From assembly GCA_001600055.1 (NCBI GenBank), contig BCIV01000009.1, positions 496,001 to 560,000 on the forward strand: a DNA stretch of 64,000 nt. The letters are read 5' to 3'. This document shows, piece by piece, positions 28,677-41,100 of this stretch. The notes below the pieces were generated by a model. The model ran no database searches, was not told the DNA's origin, and saw nothing but the letters and a program-made list of their open reading frames with translations. A program made the position numbers and the translations under genes. This DNA comes from Filobasidium wieringae. Its lineage: Eukaryota; Basidiomycota; Tremellomycetes; Filobasidiales; Filobasidiaceae. How positions within the stretch are numbered: the stretch's first letter is position 1; the number at the start of each line of letters is the position of its first letter.

Positions 28677-29006
28677 TCACCTTGTAATTTCTCGGCTCAT
28701 CATCCAGGGGTCTATATAATGACTGAACTCAGAGGCACATCTCATTCGAATTGCGTCAACCTTTCCTCTGACAATTATAGTCTGCGAGAAGAAATGGAGG
28801 CATATCAGAGGGCAGTGTGAGACAACCATATAGCGCGTATTGTAGCGCCGAGCATTCTCATTCAACCGTCCATCTGGATAGGTACCCACTGCTCCAACGG
28901 TATGGGGCTCATACCAAACATCACTCACACCTGGAATGTAAGTTCAGTAACGTGCTTCCGTGATAGAGTCCCAGACATACATACCTAAGACTACAAAAGT
29001 TTGCAT
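28677..29006 (-). CDS. Possible small two-exon gene, about 90 residues
   Basis: Exon 1 (29006-28985) reads MQTFVVL. A GTATGT donor and a TTCCAG acceptor join it in phase 1 to 28930-28677, which reads GVSDVWYEPHTVGAVGTYPDG, then NENARRYNTRYM, and ends at TGA. The first half of exon 2 looks like a conserved small membrane-associated or mitochondrial protein. The part after NTRYM is less convincing and may hide another intron. No family is recognised. Confidence 0.3.
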
Positions 29007-29098
29007 GATCCAGACTGATGTCCTACTTGAAGCTCTCAATAGCTTCGACATTCTTTGCAAGGTGGTATTGACAAATCCAGGACCAGATTGACAGGCGC

Positions 29099-29146
29099 CA
29101 TACTCTGCTGAGGACCTGTCTCCATACTCTGCTGAAGACCTGTCTT
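29099..29146. repeat. Two-copy tandem repeat of 24 bases
   Basis: Units 29099-29122 and 29123-29146 begin CATACTCTGCTGA and agree at 22 of 24 positions. Confidence 0.8.
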
Positions 29147-29576
29147 GACGACAGTAGTCTAGTTTGAGGCATAACTGTGGAAGGTCTGCTTATGAAAGGA
29201 ATCGGAAGTTTGTTTCCTTTCTTGAATGACCGTCCCATCTTGATATTTGGGTGGGTATCTCTTGCAGATTGATCAGGGCGTCTAATACCTGGTAACAATA
29301 GGACTTGATGGTACTGTACCATAGTCCCCTTGACATGATAACTGTATCTCACGTACAAAGACGACATTTGCGGAAGGAGGGACGCACGATTATCTTTGAG
29401 TTTCAGTGCGATCGCCCGGCTAAAATGGCATTCCAAGGTTGATGAATCGTAGGATAACAATCGGTTGAGACTGATTGATAGAATTTCATGCTGTCGATAC
29501 AACAGCTGTTGGGTTGTCGTAATCAATGGTAGTATACAATAAAGTGGTTGTACATGTCCTAGCCCTTGCGGAAAGA

Positions 29577-29988
29577 CTATCGGTTCTTCGTTTGTCTAGT
29601 TCAAAGGTGAGTATTATTAGTCTACTGATTCTAGGTGGGGTATGAGTTTGCATGCGTACCTATAACTGAATCTCTTTCTCGTCGAAGAAAACTCTCCGAG
29701 CTTATGTCCAACCATCTCATCCGTGATGGTTACCGGTATATAATCCTTTCCGTTATGTACCATGAATCGAAGCCCGACGAAGGAAGGAAGGACAGTTGAT
29801 GCTCGACTCTTAGTAAAGACTGGGGTGTTATTTTTGAGAGATTCTGCGAGGTTGGGGAAGGCGGTGAAGAATGGTCCTGAACGATATAGCACAGGTCGAA
29901 GTCAATCAGGGCTGTGAAGGTACAGCTCAGTCTGGCCGAACCCACCCTTCCATGCTGAACGTCGCAGCAGAACTGATGTAGGAAGCAT
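29577..29988 (-). CDS. RSM19: Mitochondrial small-subunit ribosomal protein uS19m
   Basis: Three exons: 29988-29946, 29876-29660 and 29595-29577 (19 nt). They give 92 residues, the normal length. The N-terminus [22 protein letters not shown] fits a short presequence followed by the S19 start. The core contains [20 protein letters not shown] and [21 protein letters not shown], and the last exon supplies QTKNR. uS19 sits in the head of the 37S mitochondrial subunit. The second acceptor was chosen because only it gives the conserved basic C-terminus. It is divergent from TAF12. Confidence 0.9.
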
Positions 29989-30104
29989 TTTGTACAGTTC
30001 AAGTTTACTTTTACGATTGTAGGTGTACGAGCCGAAAGCTCAGGACGGAAAGATTTCAGGTATCGAGCTTGACGTTCAGCTAGGTTGTCGGTCAACTGAA
30101 ATCT

Positions 30105-30118
30105 CGGTCACGTGACCG
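30105..30118. promoter_or_regulatory. 14-base CACGTG palindrome between uS19m and TAF12
   Basis: CGGTCACGTGACCG is a perfect palindrome. It lies 117 bases upstream of the uS19m start and 139 bases upstream of the TAF12 start. CACGTG is the E-box core bound by bHLH factors such as Cbf1. Confidence 0.5.
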
Positions 30119-30256
30119 TGATTGCGACTCAGCTGGCCGATCGCAGTGAACTGAACCAAGTAATTGTAGGTTCTTGGCCGATTTTGAACGGACAAAGAAA
30201 ACTCGGTCACTGGTCATTGACCCATTCGATTATGAGCATATCAGTGAACAATTAGA

Positions 30257-32263
30257 ATGACCACCAATCCTGCCCCTCCTCAAAGCACGGCGCTGGCGAA
30301 CGTCGCGGCAAACCAGCAGCTTCGCAACCTGTTTGATTCGCTACCGTCACTTATCGCACAAGTCCGGGATAACAAAGTTGCTGCCAACACTGTGGTTCAG
30401 GTATTCATATTTCATATTCCGCTCAGTTAGCAAATCTATCTATGCTCACGCGTGGCATTTATGGTAGCTACGAATGATCATTCCGAAGCACCGAAAATAT
30501 GCTACAGACTACCTCTTGTCTAAAGGCCGACCTGACCCTTTCATCAACCTTCCAGACGTGCTAAATCACGACATCGATCTCCCTCCCCATCTCCAGGCGG
30601 TAGCACTTGAAGTCAGCAAGAGCTTGGCGGCTACAGCACCACCACGAACCGGCTCTCCTGCTACTATGCCTCCAAGTGCTGCTTCGGGCAATCCTGCCCC
30701 GCCGACCGGCAGCACGAGCAACGGTCCAAGCAAGGCCCCTTCACCTCAAATCGCGAAGCTACCTTCCGCCCAGAATCCCGGCTCCCTTCCGCCTGTAAAC
30801 TCCGCTTCTGAGGCGAAACCAAATCCTGGCGCTCAGTCGACTGGAATGAACGTCGATCACAAACCGGTCATAGGAAACGAAGCACCAACGAATACCCAGG
30901 TCGCAGGCCAGCCCGTAAAGCGACCGCCAGCTATGGCTCCAGGTGGGAAATATTCTTGGCAAGAGGTGTTTGTTATGACTGAAGATCGTAAGTATGAGCA
31001 CGCCTCAATATCTGGTTCTCATAGCTAATGTACAGAGGATCGAACCAGAGAGGAAAAAATGGTTCGAGGAGGAACCTGAAGCAGAAGAAGCATGGATGAA
31101 GATCTATGCACATGCTCAAAGAAACAGGCAATCTCTCAAACCAGGCAGTGGGAGTGCTTCGCCCGCAGCTGGAGTCGTACCATCTGCCTCGGCTGGTTTG
31201 AATCCGAACCCTACCGCTGCGGATATACTAGCCAAAAATCCACCTCCCTTGCCCAATCTCAACTTGCCACCTCTCCGTGCTGGACCCACTACAGAAAAGC
31301 CAAAACCTCCAGTCCCCGTGAATGCGAACATCCCCAATCCTTATACTTTTCTACATATGATCAAAGCCGCTCCAGCTCACCTGGACCCTACAACCTTGCA
31401 AAAAAAAGATGTAGAGTTTTACCTGAGTTTGAACGACGACCAGGCGAAAGTCTTACCGCAAGCTTCGCAACAAACGAGGGTATGGATCCGACATCATGTC
31501 TCTGCCAGAAAAGCGAGGATGCAGGAAGAAGAGCAAAAGCGGAGGATAGCTCAACAAGGAGTAGGAGGGATGGGTTTTAAGGCTCCGTTGCCTCCCGGTA
31601 TGAGTCCTGGCCTAGGACCTAGCAGAATAACGATTCAAAATTTATCCCAGGAAATTCAAAAATACAAGGAGAAAGAGGGCAAGTCGATCAGTTTGGAAGC
31701 TGTCAAGGATTTGTGTAAGCGGGCTGGAACCACCTGGACGCCGGAAATAGAACGAGCGGTGGAAAGGTTCTGCGCCCCACCAGTACCACCAAAGACCCCT
31801 AGGGAGGTCTTGGCAGAACAAGTTAGGGAGCTGAGTCTGGAAGTATTAGGGGAGAGGATGGACGAGAGTATAGAGAAGGTGCGATTCTTGCTGAAATCGA
31901 GAACTCTTTGTGCGAATACTGACACTGCAGCCCGGTATAGCTGTTTGCAGGAATGGCCGAGGAAATGTATGATGAAACCCTGCGAGGTGCTTGTTTAGCT
32001 ACTCGAGTCCGAGGGAAAGATGAGCTTCAGATGACGACGAAGGATATGGCTTTTCATCTGCGTAAGCCTTGCTGTGCTCAGGAAACGTCTTTGTCGAGAC
32101 TGAGGAGAGTTCCTACCTAGGGCATCATCATGACGTTGTCACAGCTGGATACGGGCAGGATGTCGTCACGGCAGGCATCAAGCGTAGAACGCTTCATGGT
32201 TTCCAGCCATCAGCAATTAAGCGCATCAAATCCGTGAATAAGGCGAAAGAGACGACTGTATGA
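30257..32263 (+). CDS. TAF12: TFIID/SAGA subunit TAF12
   Basis: Five exons: 30257-30400, 30468-30987, 31025-31878, 31941-32061, 32121-32263. They give 593 residues. The C-terminal histone fold is built from exons 3-5: TPREVLAEQVRELSLEVLGER, MDESIEKLFAGMAEEMYDE, CLATRVRGKDELQMTTKDMAFHL and then TAGYGQDVV. It aligns by pattern with Taf12 (LDEDVEEMLL...ADDF and LEVKDVQLHLE in the family). TAF12 pairs with TAF4 in TFIID and with Ada1 in SAGA. The N-terminal 480 residues are Pro/Ala/Gly-rich with one basic patch (IIPKHRKYATDYLLSKGR). Intron 2 is only 37 nt, and its acceptor was chosen because it alone preserves frame. Confidence 0.75.
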
Positions 32264-32604
32264 GACCTTACGACTTATCAAAAACGAGCCTCAGCCTGCA
32301 TACAAAAGCCCACCAATAACGAAGTTTGCCTTAACCAGGAACTATTTCTGTATCGAAAAGCAGACAACCACAGCACCGAAAGTGTAGAAGCATGCAGAGT
32401 TGTATTGAAACTATATTGCCTAATTGCATGTCCGGATCCGATTGATCACCCATTCTGATTCCGCCTCATCTCAAGGAATGAATACCGAACAGTAGATCTT
32501 TCAACAACCATTTTACGCTAGTCTGCGTACCACACCATGACGAGGCCTCTACTTATAATTGTGAGAGCAGAATAATAACAGAGGTCCATTAGATCTAGTA
32601 TATC
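32264..32604. promoter_or_regulatory. SWR1 promoter region
   Basis: These 341 bases lie between TAF12 and SWR1, both on the plus strand. No coding frame, repeat or recognised motif was seen. Confidence 0.4.
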
Positions 32605-35600
32605 ATGGCCAAAGATCCTGGGGAACGGGGTGTAGCCCCAAAGAAAGAGGATCTCCTTAAGCAAAAAGAGACCGAGCTAGCTTCCATCGTAGACCAACAT
32701 GACGATCTGGTATGTGAACATCACAATCCTGCTTGGCTTTGTCATATCCGCTGAATTTTCATAGGTTCGAGAAAGGTACCATCTCGAGCGTTTCGTGACC
32801 ATGATCGTAGGCTTCGATCCGGCTGTAAGTCTTTCCGTCACTGAACCCGGTAGCCTGTAATTCAACTTGTAAGCCTGTTGTAGATTGTCAAGCACGAAAA
32901 AGGCCAAGATTTCGAAAGAGTCAGTCATGCTTAGTGATTATCAAAACAATTCAGGAAGCTCAATTCTCTGGTACGCCAACAGTACGCTCGTGGTTACGAT
33001 CTTTATCTTAAGCATGGACATCTGCTTGGTGCAGGAAGAGCTTCTAGACGTCGTGCGCCAGTCCCTGGCCCTTCGACTCCTGCAACAAAACACAAAGGAC
33101 ACGTCAAGGAAGGCGAAAAGATTGATGGTAGACAGCGCATCACCCCAGTCAAGCGGAAACACGACAAGAGCAGTGTGATCATTCCAAGTGCAGAGGTCCT
33201 ACCTCTGGATTCGGAAGAGATCAAGGTAGGGAGAAGCAACAAGACTTCGGTTATACTACAGGAGACGGATGTTGTTCCCAATCCTTCCCCTCCATCTAAA
33301 CTGGTTGGAATAAGCAAATCGAAGGGGAAAGGACGACAAACTGTTAATGGACAAACCGTATCTGATGTGGATATCACGAAGGCCAACAAAGCGAAGCATA
33401 AAGCAATCACAAAAATGCCCGCTGGCCAGGGTTCCAAACGGAAGGTAAACACGGACTCAAATCCAGCAGAGCCGAAGAGCAAGCGATTGCGAGCCCTTGC
33501 TCAACCTAGGCCCCCTTCTCCACCACGCCTTCCTGCCCCACCTCCTCGTTACACATGCCCTGAACAGGCTGTATTACCTGATCAAGTGTATGATGGAAGT
33601 GCAAAGGGATTCATGGCTTCATATACCATGCTAGAGGAAAAGGAAGTCGATGCAGCCTATATCCATAATCAAGCCCTTGCCACGGCTAAAATAAGGGAAA
33701 GAGTCAGGACGCTACAGCAGTATGGAATCGTATTCGGCGATTCCCAAGACGAGAACGAGGAACCAAGCGAAGCCCCCTTAGAGGATGGAAACGGAGGACA
33801 GGTACAAAAGCCGTTGGGAAGGTTCACGATTAGTACCGTCAAGACAGCGTCCGAACCGAAACGTACCGTCGATCATAGAGATCACATGTTGATCCACGCT
33901 CAGCAAGTGAGGAACGCCATGCTTGCAGAATGGAAGATCCACATCGCTAGTACGAAAAGAATAGCGAGAGCGGTGCAAGTATATTGGGACTTACAACTAA
34001 ACAAGGACGAAAGAGACGCTCGAGAAGAAGAGCGGAAAAGGAAGCTTTTAATGCGAGATTTAATCAAATCTGTGAAAGCCAAATGGCAACTGGCCGTTAA
34101 CGTGGTTCGAGACAGACGAGTGGCTGAAGCCAAAGCCGAACAAGATCGTTTGGGGAAGGAACACTTGGACTCTATCCTCGAGCGCAGCCGCGATCTGTTA
34201 GGCAAGCAAAGCAATAATGCGATGGATGATCTCAGCGATGATGAAACGGATCGTTCCGATATCACTATGATTGAGAACGACAACACCGAGAATGCAGGCA
34301 AAAATCCAGACGAGGTCATAGATGTAGACATAGGGGACGCTGAGGATGAAACTGGAGACGAGGATGAAGAGGAAGAAGAGGAAGAGGAAGAAGAGGAAGA
34401 GGAAGAGGAAGAGGAAGAAGAGGAAGAGGAGGAAGAGGAAGAGGAGGAAGAGGAAGAAGAGGAAGAGGGGGAAGATTGGGAAGAAGAGGAAAAAGAGGGA
34501 AACGAGGACGAGTTAAAGCCTCTGGGAGGACAGGTGGACCTGGAGGATCCTGTTGAGGCACAATTAGAAGCAGAGGGCGATGAAAACTTGGGAGACCTGA
34601 TGCTTAGTGATAACCACGACCTAGCAGCGAAGAGGCCGGACGATTTCCGGCAAGCAAATGATATCTCAGCTATAGGCCATTCACGGAATCTGTTGGACGA
34701 AAATGATATCGGCGAGCAGGAGCTGACCCAAGACCAGGTAGGACCTCTCCTTTTGCACTCAGTAGAAGCAAAAGTATCTATATCCGACCGCCGTGCGAAA
34801 GCTGCTGCTGTTCGACAATCGCTCATCGCAAAGATCACAACGGACGATCCCGACGCGGACGACGTGGACTTCGCTGATCGAGAAGATATGACTGACGAGG
34901 ATCACATGTTTGAGGCTGAAATGGAGGAGGAGGAGGAGGAGGCAAACGATTCTGACGACGAAGACGAGGATGAAGGGCTACTAGCTGATGCAGATCTGCC
35001 CATTGAGGACTTGCTCAAGCGATATGGTTATGGCGTACCTGCGCCCGATGCTGCCCCGAACAGGGAGGAATCCGCTAGCCATGCTGCTTCGGAAGATTCG
35101 GCTTCTGATGTGGAGTCCGAGGAGGATGCAAGTTCCGAAGCCAAAACTGTCTCAATCTTGGAATCAGACGAGCAACATCATGGCTTCCGCAAGCCTTTCC
35201 TGATACGAGCCGATCTGCGGCCTTATCAGCAGGCGGGTCTTGAGTGGCTCGCGCAATTGTACCGCGACAAAAGAAACGCAATTCTTGCAGATGAGATGGG
35301 TCTTGGCAAAACGCTACAGACGATTGCTCTTCTAGCACACTTGGCTTGTGATCATGGTCAGTGGGGGCCTCATTTGATCGTCGTGCCGACGTCAGTGATT
35401 TTGAACTGGGAAATGGAGTTCAAGAAATTCTTGCCTGGGTTCAAAATCCTGACATACTATGGCAATCAACAAGAGAGGAAAGATCTCAGAAAGGGATGGA
35501 TGACACCTCATGCCTTTGAAGTGGTGATCACGTCGTACCAGATCGTTCTGGCTGACGAGTTCATCTTCAAGAGAAGACAGTGGAAGTATCTCATACTAGA

Positions 35601-38015
35601 TGAAGCGCACAATATCAAGAATTTCCGGTCACAGCGATGGCAAACACTCCTTGGTTTCAAGTCAGAAAGACGCCTTCTGCTAACGGGTACACCTCTTCAG
35701 AATAACTTGATGGAATTGTGGTCTTTGCTGTACTTCTTGATGCCGCACGGTCTTTCGAGCGATACTTCAGAGACCGGAGGTTTTGCGAATCACAAGGAGT
35801 TCAATGAGTGGTTTTCGAGTCAGTCGTATCTGTGCACGTTGGTTTTTGTCCTGGTGCTGACACTGTACGTCGCTAGATCCCATGGAAAAAGCGGTCGAAC
35901 TGGGAGGAGCCCTTTCGGAAGAGGCCAAGGCGACTGTGAACCGGCTTCACGTCATTTTGCGCCCATACATCTTGAGACGACTCAAGTCAGAGGTCGAAAC
36001 TCAATTACCTGGCAAGTTTGAGCATGTTATCTACTGCAGTCTGTCCAAACGTCAGAGATATCTCTATGACGAGTTCATGTCACGAGCTTCCACCCGCGAG
36101 AGTCTGATTTCTGGAGGGTATCTTGGAGTGGCTAATTGCTTGATGCAATTGCGTAAAGTTTGCAATCACCCTGATCTGTTCGAGGTCCGGCCAATCCGCA
36201 CTTCTTTCGTACAGGAACGATCTATAGCTGGAGACGCAGAACCCACATACAGCCGAATCCAGAGACTCTTGCCTGCGGCTCTACATCATCATCGTGCTGG
36301 GCCACGTTGCGCACTGTTTCCTGACCTGATCTCAGGAGAGGATTCGAATGCGTTAGCCGGTAAACGAACACGCCAGCTAGACGCCAGTGCGCTACTACCC
36401 TCGCTGCAGCTGTCGGACGTACAGCCGCCAATGGATGTACGAACCCCGGCCGGTTGGGAAGCTTATAGACAATATAGCGAGCTAGCCGCTTCAGCAAGTC
36501 GCTGGGATCAGATACGCTATTTGAACAAGCTGCGATGTAACTCGGCTCCCGTTTTCGGCCATTCGTTAAGAAAGCAAATCCGAACTATGTTTGGTCCACC
36601 TCAGTTGACAGTCACACTCACAGGAAGGAACGATCGGCTAGTCCACACGACTCAATCGAGACTCCAGCAGATGCGGCCTTATGTGGATCGATTTGCCACT
36701 GCCACTCCTGCCGTTGTGGCCAAGGACATGCCGTCTTTTGTCTTGCCATCGAGCGTCGAAGCGCTTTCTGCTATCAAGAAAGTCGAATTCGATTCTCTGC
36801 ATCCCGCTGCGGTCAAACTTCAAATCGCTTTCCCCGATCGTTCTTTGCTGCAACACGATTGTGGGAAACTCCAACTGCTCTCGCAGTTGCTCAAGGATCT
36901 GAAGACCGGAGGCCATCGCGTTCTGATATTTACGCAAATGACGCGGATGTTGGATATTCTTGAAATATTCCTTAGTCATAATGGTCATCGCTACTCACGG
37001 CTAGATGGTAGTACCAAAGTCGAAGATCGATTACTAGTGACTGAAAGATTCAATGCTTCGCCCAAGATTTTCGCTCTCATTGCTTCGACCAGGTCAGGCG
37101 GTGTTGGGATCAAGTGAGTTTCAGAAGTAGCTTGTGTGCGCATGTACTTGTACTTACTTTCGGTATCAGTTTGACTGGAGCTGATACAGTGATTTGTGAG
37201 TGGCTGTTGTACGAAAAGTCTCGAAAGGCTCGAGCCTGCTGACGGCATTTGCGATAGTCTACGACAACGAGTTCAACCCTGCGATGGATAAGCAAGCTAT
37301 GGATCGTGCGCATCGAATCGGCCAAACGCGAGAAGGTGAGTAGTGACCGATCAAGCAGGACAGAAACCCCATCTGACGATTCGAGGAGACAGTCCATATC
37401 TATCGTTTGGTCACCGCGCATGTGAGTAGTCTCTGATCGAGCTTTTCGTGACGCCAGGCACTGACGATACCTTTTCTGCAGACGGTCGAAGAGAACATGT
37501 TGAGAAAGGCGAATCAGAAACGTCGCTTAGACGACTTGATCATGCAAGAAGGCGACTTTACAACGGATTACTTTGCAAAGACGGATTTGAGGGAGATGCT
37601 AGGAGGGGACGTAATTTCTGGGCTCGACATCCGCGAAAGGGCGTCAGTATCTGCAACACCTGCACCTAGTGATCCTGCTGCCGAGGAGAAGCGGGTGCAA
37701 GAGGCGCTTGCAGCGGCAGAAGACGATGAGGATGCTGCAGCCGCCAAGCAAGCTTATCAGGACATTGAGTTGGATGCGCCCGACTTTGGTCCTGATGAAG
37801 GTCCGAGTGGAGAGACGAATGACGCCGATCAAGAAGATCGATCGGCCACACCTGGAGTCATCCCGGCCGACGAAGGAGATGGCGATGATAACGAGTGTGA
37901 ATCAGATGAGGAAGACGAGGACGAAGCCGGCGCTATTGATGAGTATATGCTCTCTTACGTCGATTACGAATGGCACGATTACTTTAGCTCCTGGAAGGGC
38001 AAAAGATTACGATAA
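32605..38015 (+). CDS. SWR1: SWR1 chromatin-remodelling ATPase
   Basis: Nine exons: 32605-32709, 32765-32824, 32884-32919, 32959-35818, 35877-37113, 37170-37195, 37258-37335, 37393-37421, 37482-38015. They give 1654 residues. SWR1 exchanges H2A for H2A.Z. An HSA-like segment ([23 protein letters not shown], about residues 390-412) precedes a 34-Glu run. The Snf2 N-lobe has ADEMGLGKT (about 843-851), DEAH (about 948) and [18 protein letters not shown]. The C-lobe starts after a large insertion typical of the INO80/SWR1 subfamily and has [19 protein letters not shown] and [25 protein letters not shown] is a Swr1 signature. The protein ends in an acidic tail. Exon 4 starts after GGAAG, the only acceptor that keeps frame. 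Confidence 0.95.
34366..34467 (+). repeat. GAA/GAG repeat encoding 34 consecutive Glu in SWR1
   Basis: The tract is a mixed GAA/GAG run without interruptions at protein level, flanked by Asp/Glu-rich sequence. It lies between the HSA region and the ATPase domain. The mixing of codons argues against very recent slippage. Confidence 0.9.
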
Positions 38016-38124
38016 ATTTGTAAATACACGAGTTGTACAACGGGATGCATTTCCACGATAAACGTCCTATGATGATCAAGTTTCATACACAACGGTACCT
38101 AGCCGAGTCTTGCCTGCATGTGTA

Positions 38125-41100
38125 TCAGTATTCCGATGGAGCCAACGTGCGACCGACCGCGTGCTTTCGATTCCGTTGAGTAGAGACCGCATCGATCCCC
38201 GCATCGTAGAAACCGAACCCGCTCACTGTGTGGTGTGGGCGAGCGATCAGTAAGTGAGGACACCGTCGAGGGCGGTTCTGGACTTACGCATTGAATCCTG
38301 AGGCTCATCACGTAAACGAGTCTCGATCGCCTTGTCCGTCTTTGCGTCACGAAGCGTCCCTGTATGATCCGTATAAGTCGAGTCCTTGACTTGGTTGTTC
38401 TCCTTCCAGTTCTGGATCAGCAAACGCTGTATCTCCAAGAGGTAGGCGGAGAGCGTGTCTAGGAACCGGCGCGTCTGAAGATGCTTGGACGACGCGCAGC
38501 TGACAAGGGGCTGATCAGATGGATGTGTGCGAGCGGCATCAGGAGATGACCAGCGACTCACATGGAGATCCCTTCGTCCTTGATGATGTAGCCGATCCCG
38601 TGGCCTTCAGGGGTCACTGGTCCGAACCCGAACAGCTATAGAGGATGGAGGTTAGCGAGATGTCAAACGGATCGCCGGTCGGCAAGGACCCACTCTGAGA
38701 GCTGGATTTCCACAGTTGGAAGTCGAGATGACGGACGTTCCCAACAAGTTGTACGCTGGATCGGTAAAGATCTCTGGCATCTTGATCTTTTCGTCCCCGT
38801 TCGATTCCTCCATGGCCTTCCTGATCAAGCAGTACATGGCGTACATGTGACGATCTTGACCCTGACCTTGACTGCATTCCTTTGTCAACGCGGAATGACG
38901 TTTACAAGCGTTCCTGAGTGCCTTTATCTTTTCGTCCCTGGACGGTCCGTCCGAGCAGAACGTCTTTACAAACTCTACGCTCTCCGGTTGTACGGTCCTT
39001 ATCGCCTCCGTCCTCCCATGCAAGAACGCCTTGGTCATCGCGGGTTCATACGTGCTCTCCACCCTCCCGTAGAGTCCATAGTAGGCCGCCTGGAAAGCCA
39101 TCTGGACGAAAGCGTCGGGGGAGAACCCGTGTCGAGTGATGAACGTCTTTCCATACCCCTTGAACTCTAAAGCCTGGCTGTCGTTCTGACAGATGAGATC
39201 GGATATCCTGGTCTCTGCGAACCTGATCCCCGTCTTCAACTCGGGAGTGAGTTGCCAAGTGAGTTTCTTCGGTTGGAGTTCGAGGTCTTCGTCCTTTTCG
39301 ATCGTCTCGCCCGGTTTGGATTTATAGTGGCTGCTCTGGGGGGAGAGTCTGGCCTTGAAGAGGGAAGGAGTCGAGGGGTTGATGGACTGTAGTCGGTATT
39401 GTCAGGGGTGCGCGTCGTCGAGCGCGATAGTGGGAGCGACTCACTTTGGCATAGAGCAAGACGAGTTCCGTATAGACGTCTGTGCAAGGCAGGTCATGGT
39501 CAGTCTTCATCCAGGATCCCCGCGTCGGAGGTCGACTCACCAGCGCAGTACCTGATACAAGCGAGGTCAAGATCAGCTCATCATCCCGACGTGAACGCTC
39601 CATCTGACGCACCTGAGGACGGTATGTCCATCCACGCTGGTATGTTCGAAATTGATCCCCGCCTCTCCATTCGCACAGACGATGATCTGTAACTTGTCGT
39701 ACCTAGAAGCGTCGGGCGTGGAGCGTGGAGCGTCATCACGTATCAGAACGGGCGCTGGGAAAACAAGATCGGGGGATATGACGTACCATCTATTCGTACA
39801 AGTCCCGACCTGTACCCCATTCTCCATCGCATAAGTCCCACACAAAAAGTTCTCACAGAGTTTCCCCAGATCCGATCGTTCCCTCTCCTCTGCCCGTCTC
39901 TTCTCCGCCTGGTCATGGGTGAGCAGGTGCGCGGCGTCCATGCCATGGTTGATATTCCTATACGCGTCGAGCGGTTCATCGTCCAGACAGACGACAAAGA
40001 GGGCGGTATCGATCACGTCGAGGCATTCCCTGTTGTTGGGGTTGGACGTTCGGAGTTTGGTACGGAGGTCGGACCAGATCTTTCGGTTCTCCGTGGTGAG
40101 GAGTCCGATGGCGTTGCTCGCTACGGAATGGGAGGAGAGGGTTTGGGATTCCTCGATGATCGCGCGGAGGTTCTGGGCGATCTCTTTTTCGGAGAGACAG
40201 GGGAGATCGTCGCTGTCCAGACAGTCGAACCAGTCTGCGTGTGTGCGAGGGCGTGCGAATCAACGGAAACCCCCACCACCCTCACCCTGTCAGGGCCACT
40301 CACAAAACTGTCCCTTCCTGAGCACGACCAAATGCCCCGTTCCCTCATAAACGTCCACCCTACACCCCCTCTCTTCGGGGACCCTACAACACCCGAACAA
40401 CCGTTCGTACTGGCTCATGTCCAGTGCCCCCTGTTTCCCGCCCGGGGCGGCGCGGAGGAGATCGGGCTGGAGGATGCCTTTACGGAGGTCGGAGATGAAG
40501 CAGAGGGAAGAGTAGATGAGGGAAGAGGCACGGTGGGTTTGAGAGTTTGGGGTGGGGGTGGGGGTCAGGTCGGTTCTGTGCACGAGTCGAGGGGGGGCGA
40601 AGGGGGGGTCAGGTGTCAGGTGTCAGGATCATGGTAGTGATCATGCAAAGATGCAAGAGGTGTACGTACGAGAGGACAAAGAAAGGGTTCTACCGCCCGA
40701 TTTCGAATCGAATCGCGTTCACATCGGATCAGATCAGATCAGATCAGTGTGATGTTCTCCTTTCATGCTTCACACAAGTCACAAGTCACGAGTTGGCGGG
40801 AGGTAGGAGCGGACGTACGAGATTAAGCACGACGCTTTCCTGGAAAGACAAGTAACTCTCATCTGTCCCCCGTCCGTCCGTCCGTCCGCGTCCGTCCGTC
40901 GATTAGTTAGTTTTCCCCCTTCCCATCTGACCTGGATGGACCGGACGAGCGGGACTCACACCAAAACTCCTCGATATAACTATGCACGCCGCGTCCGTAT
41001 TCTTCGAGTTTACGCTGCCACCCCGGTCCTTCGTTTTGGAGGAAATCGTGCACTATTTGGACTGTGCGGCGTTGGGAGGGGGGGTCCTAAGGTGTGGATG

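Larger units (their letters stand above)
28633..29576. other. Interval between convergent MCM5 and uS19m
   Basis: These 944 bases contain one possible small minus-strand gene (28677-29006, listed separately) and a two-copy 24-base tandem repeat at 29099-29146. The remaining frames look random. Confidence 0.5.

Noticed and set aside
29023..29526. Minus-strand 167-codon frame between MCM5 and uS19m
   Set aside because: It contains a translated tandem duplication and no domain-like sequence. Most likely 3' flanking DNA.
33900..34838. Minus-strand 312-codon frame with a long Ser run
   Set aside because: It is the antisense of the SWR1 exon. The Ser run is only the complement of the Glu tract.
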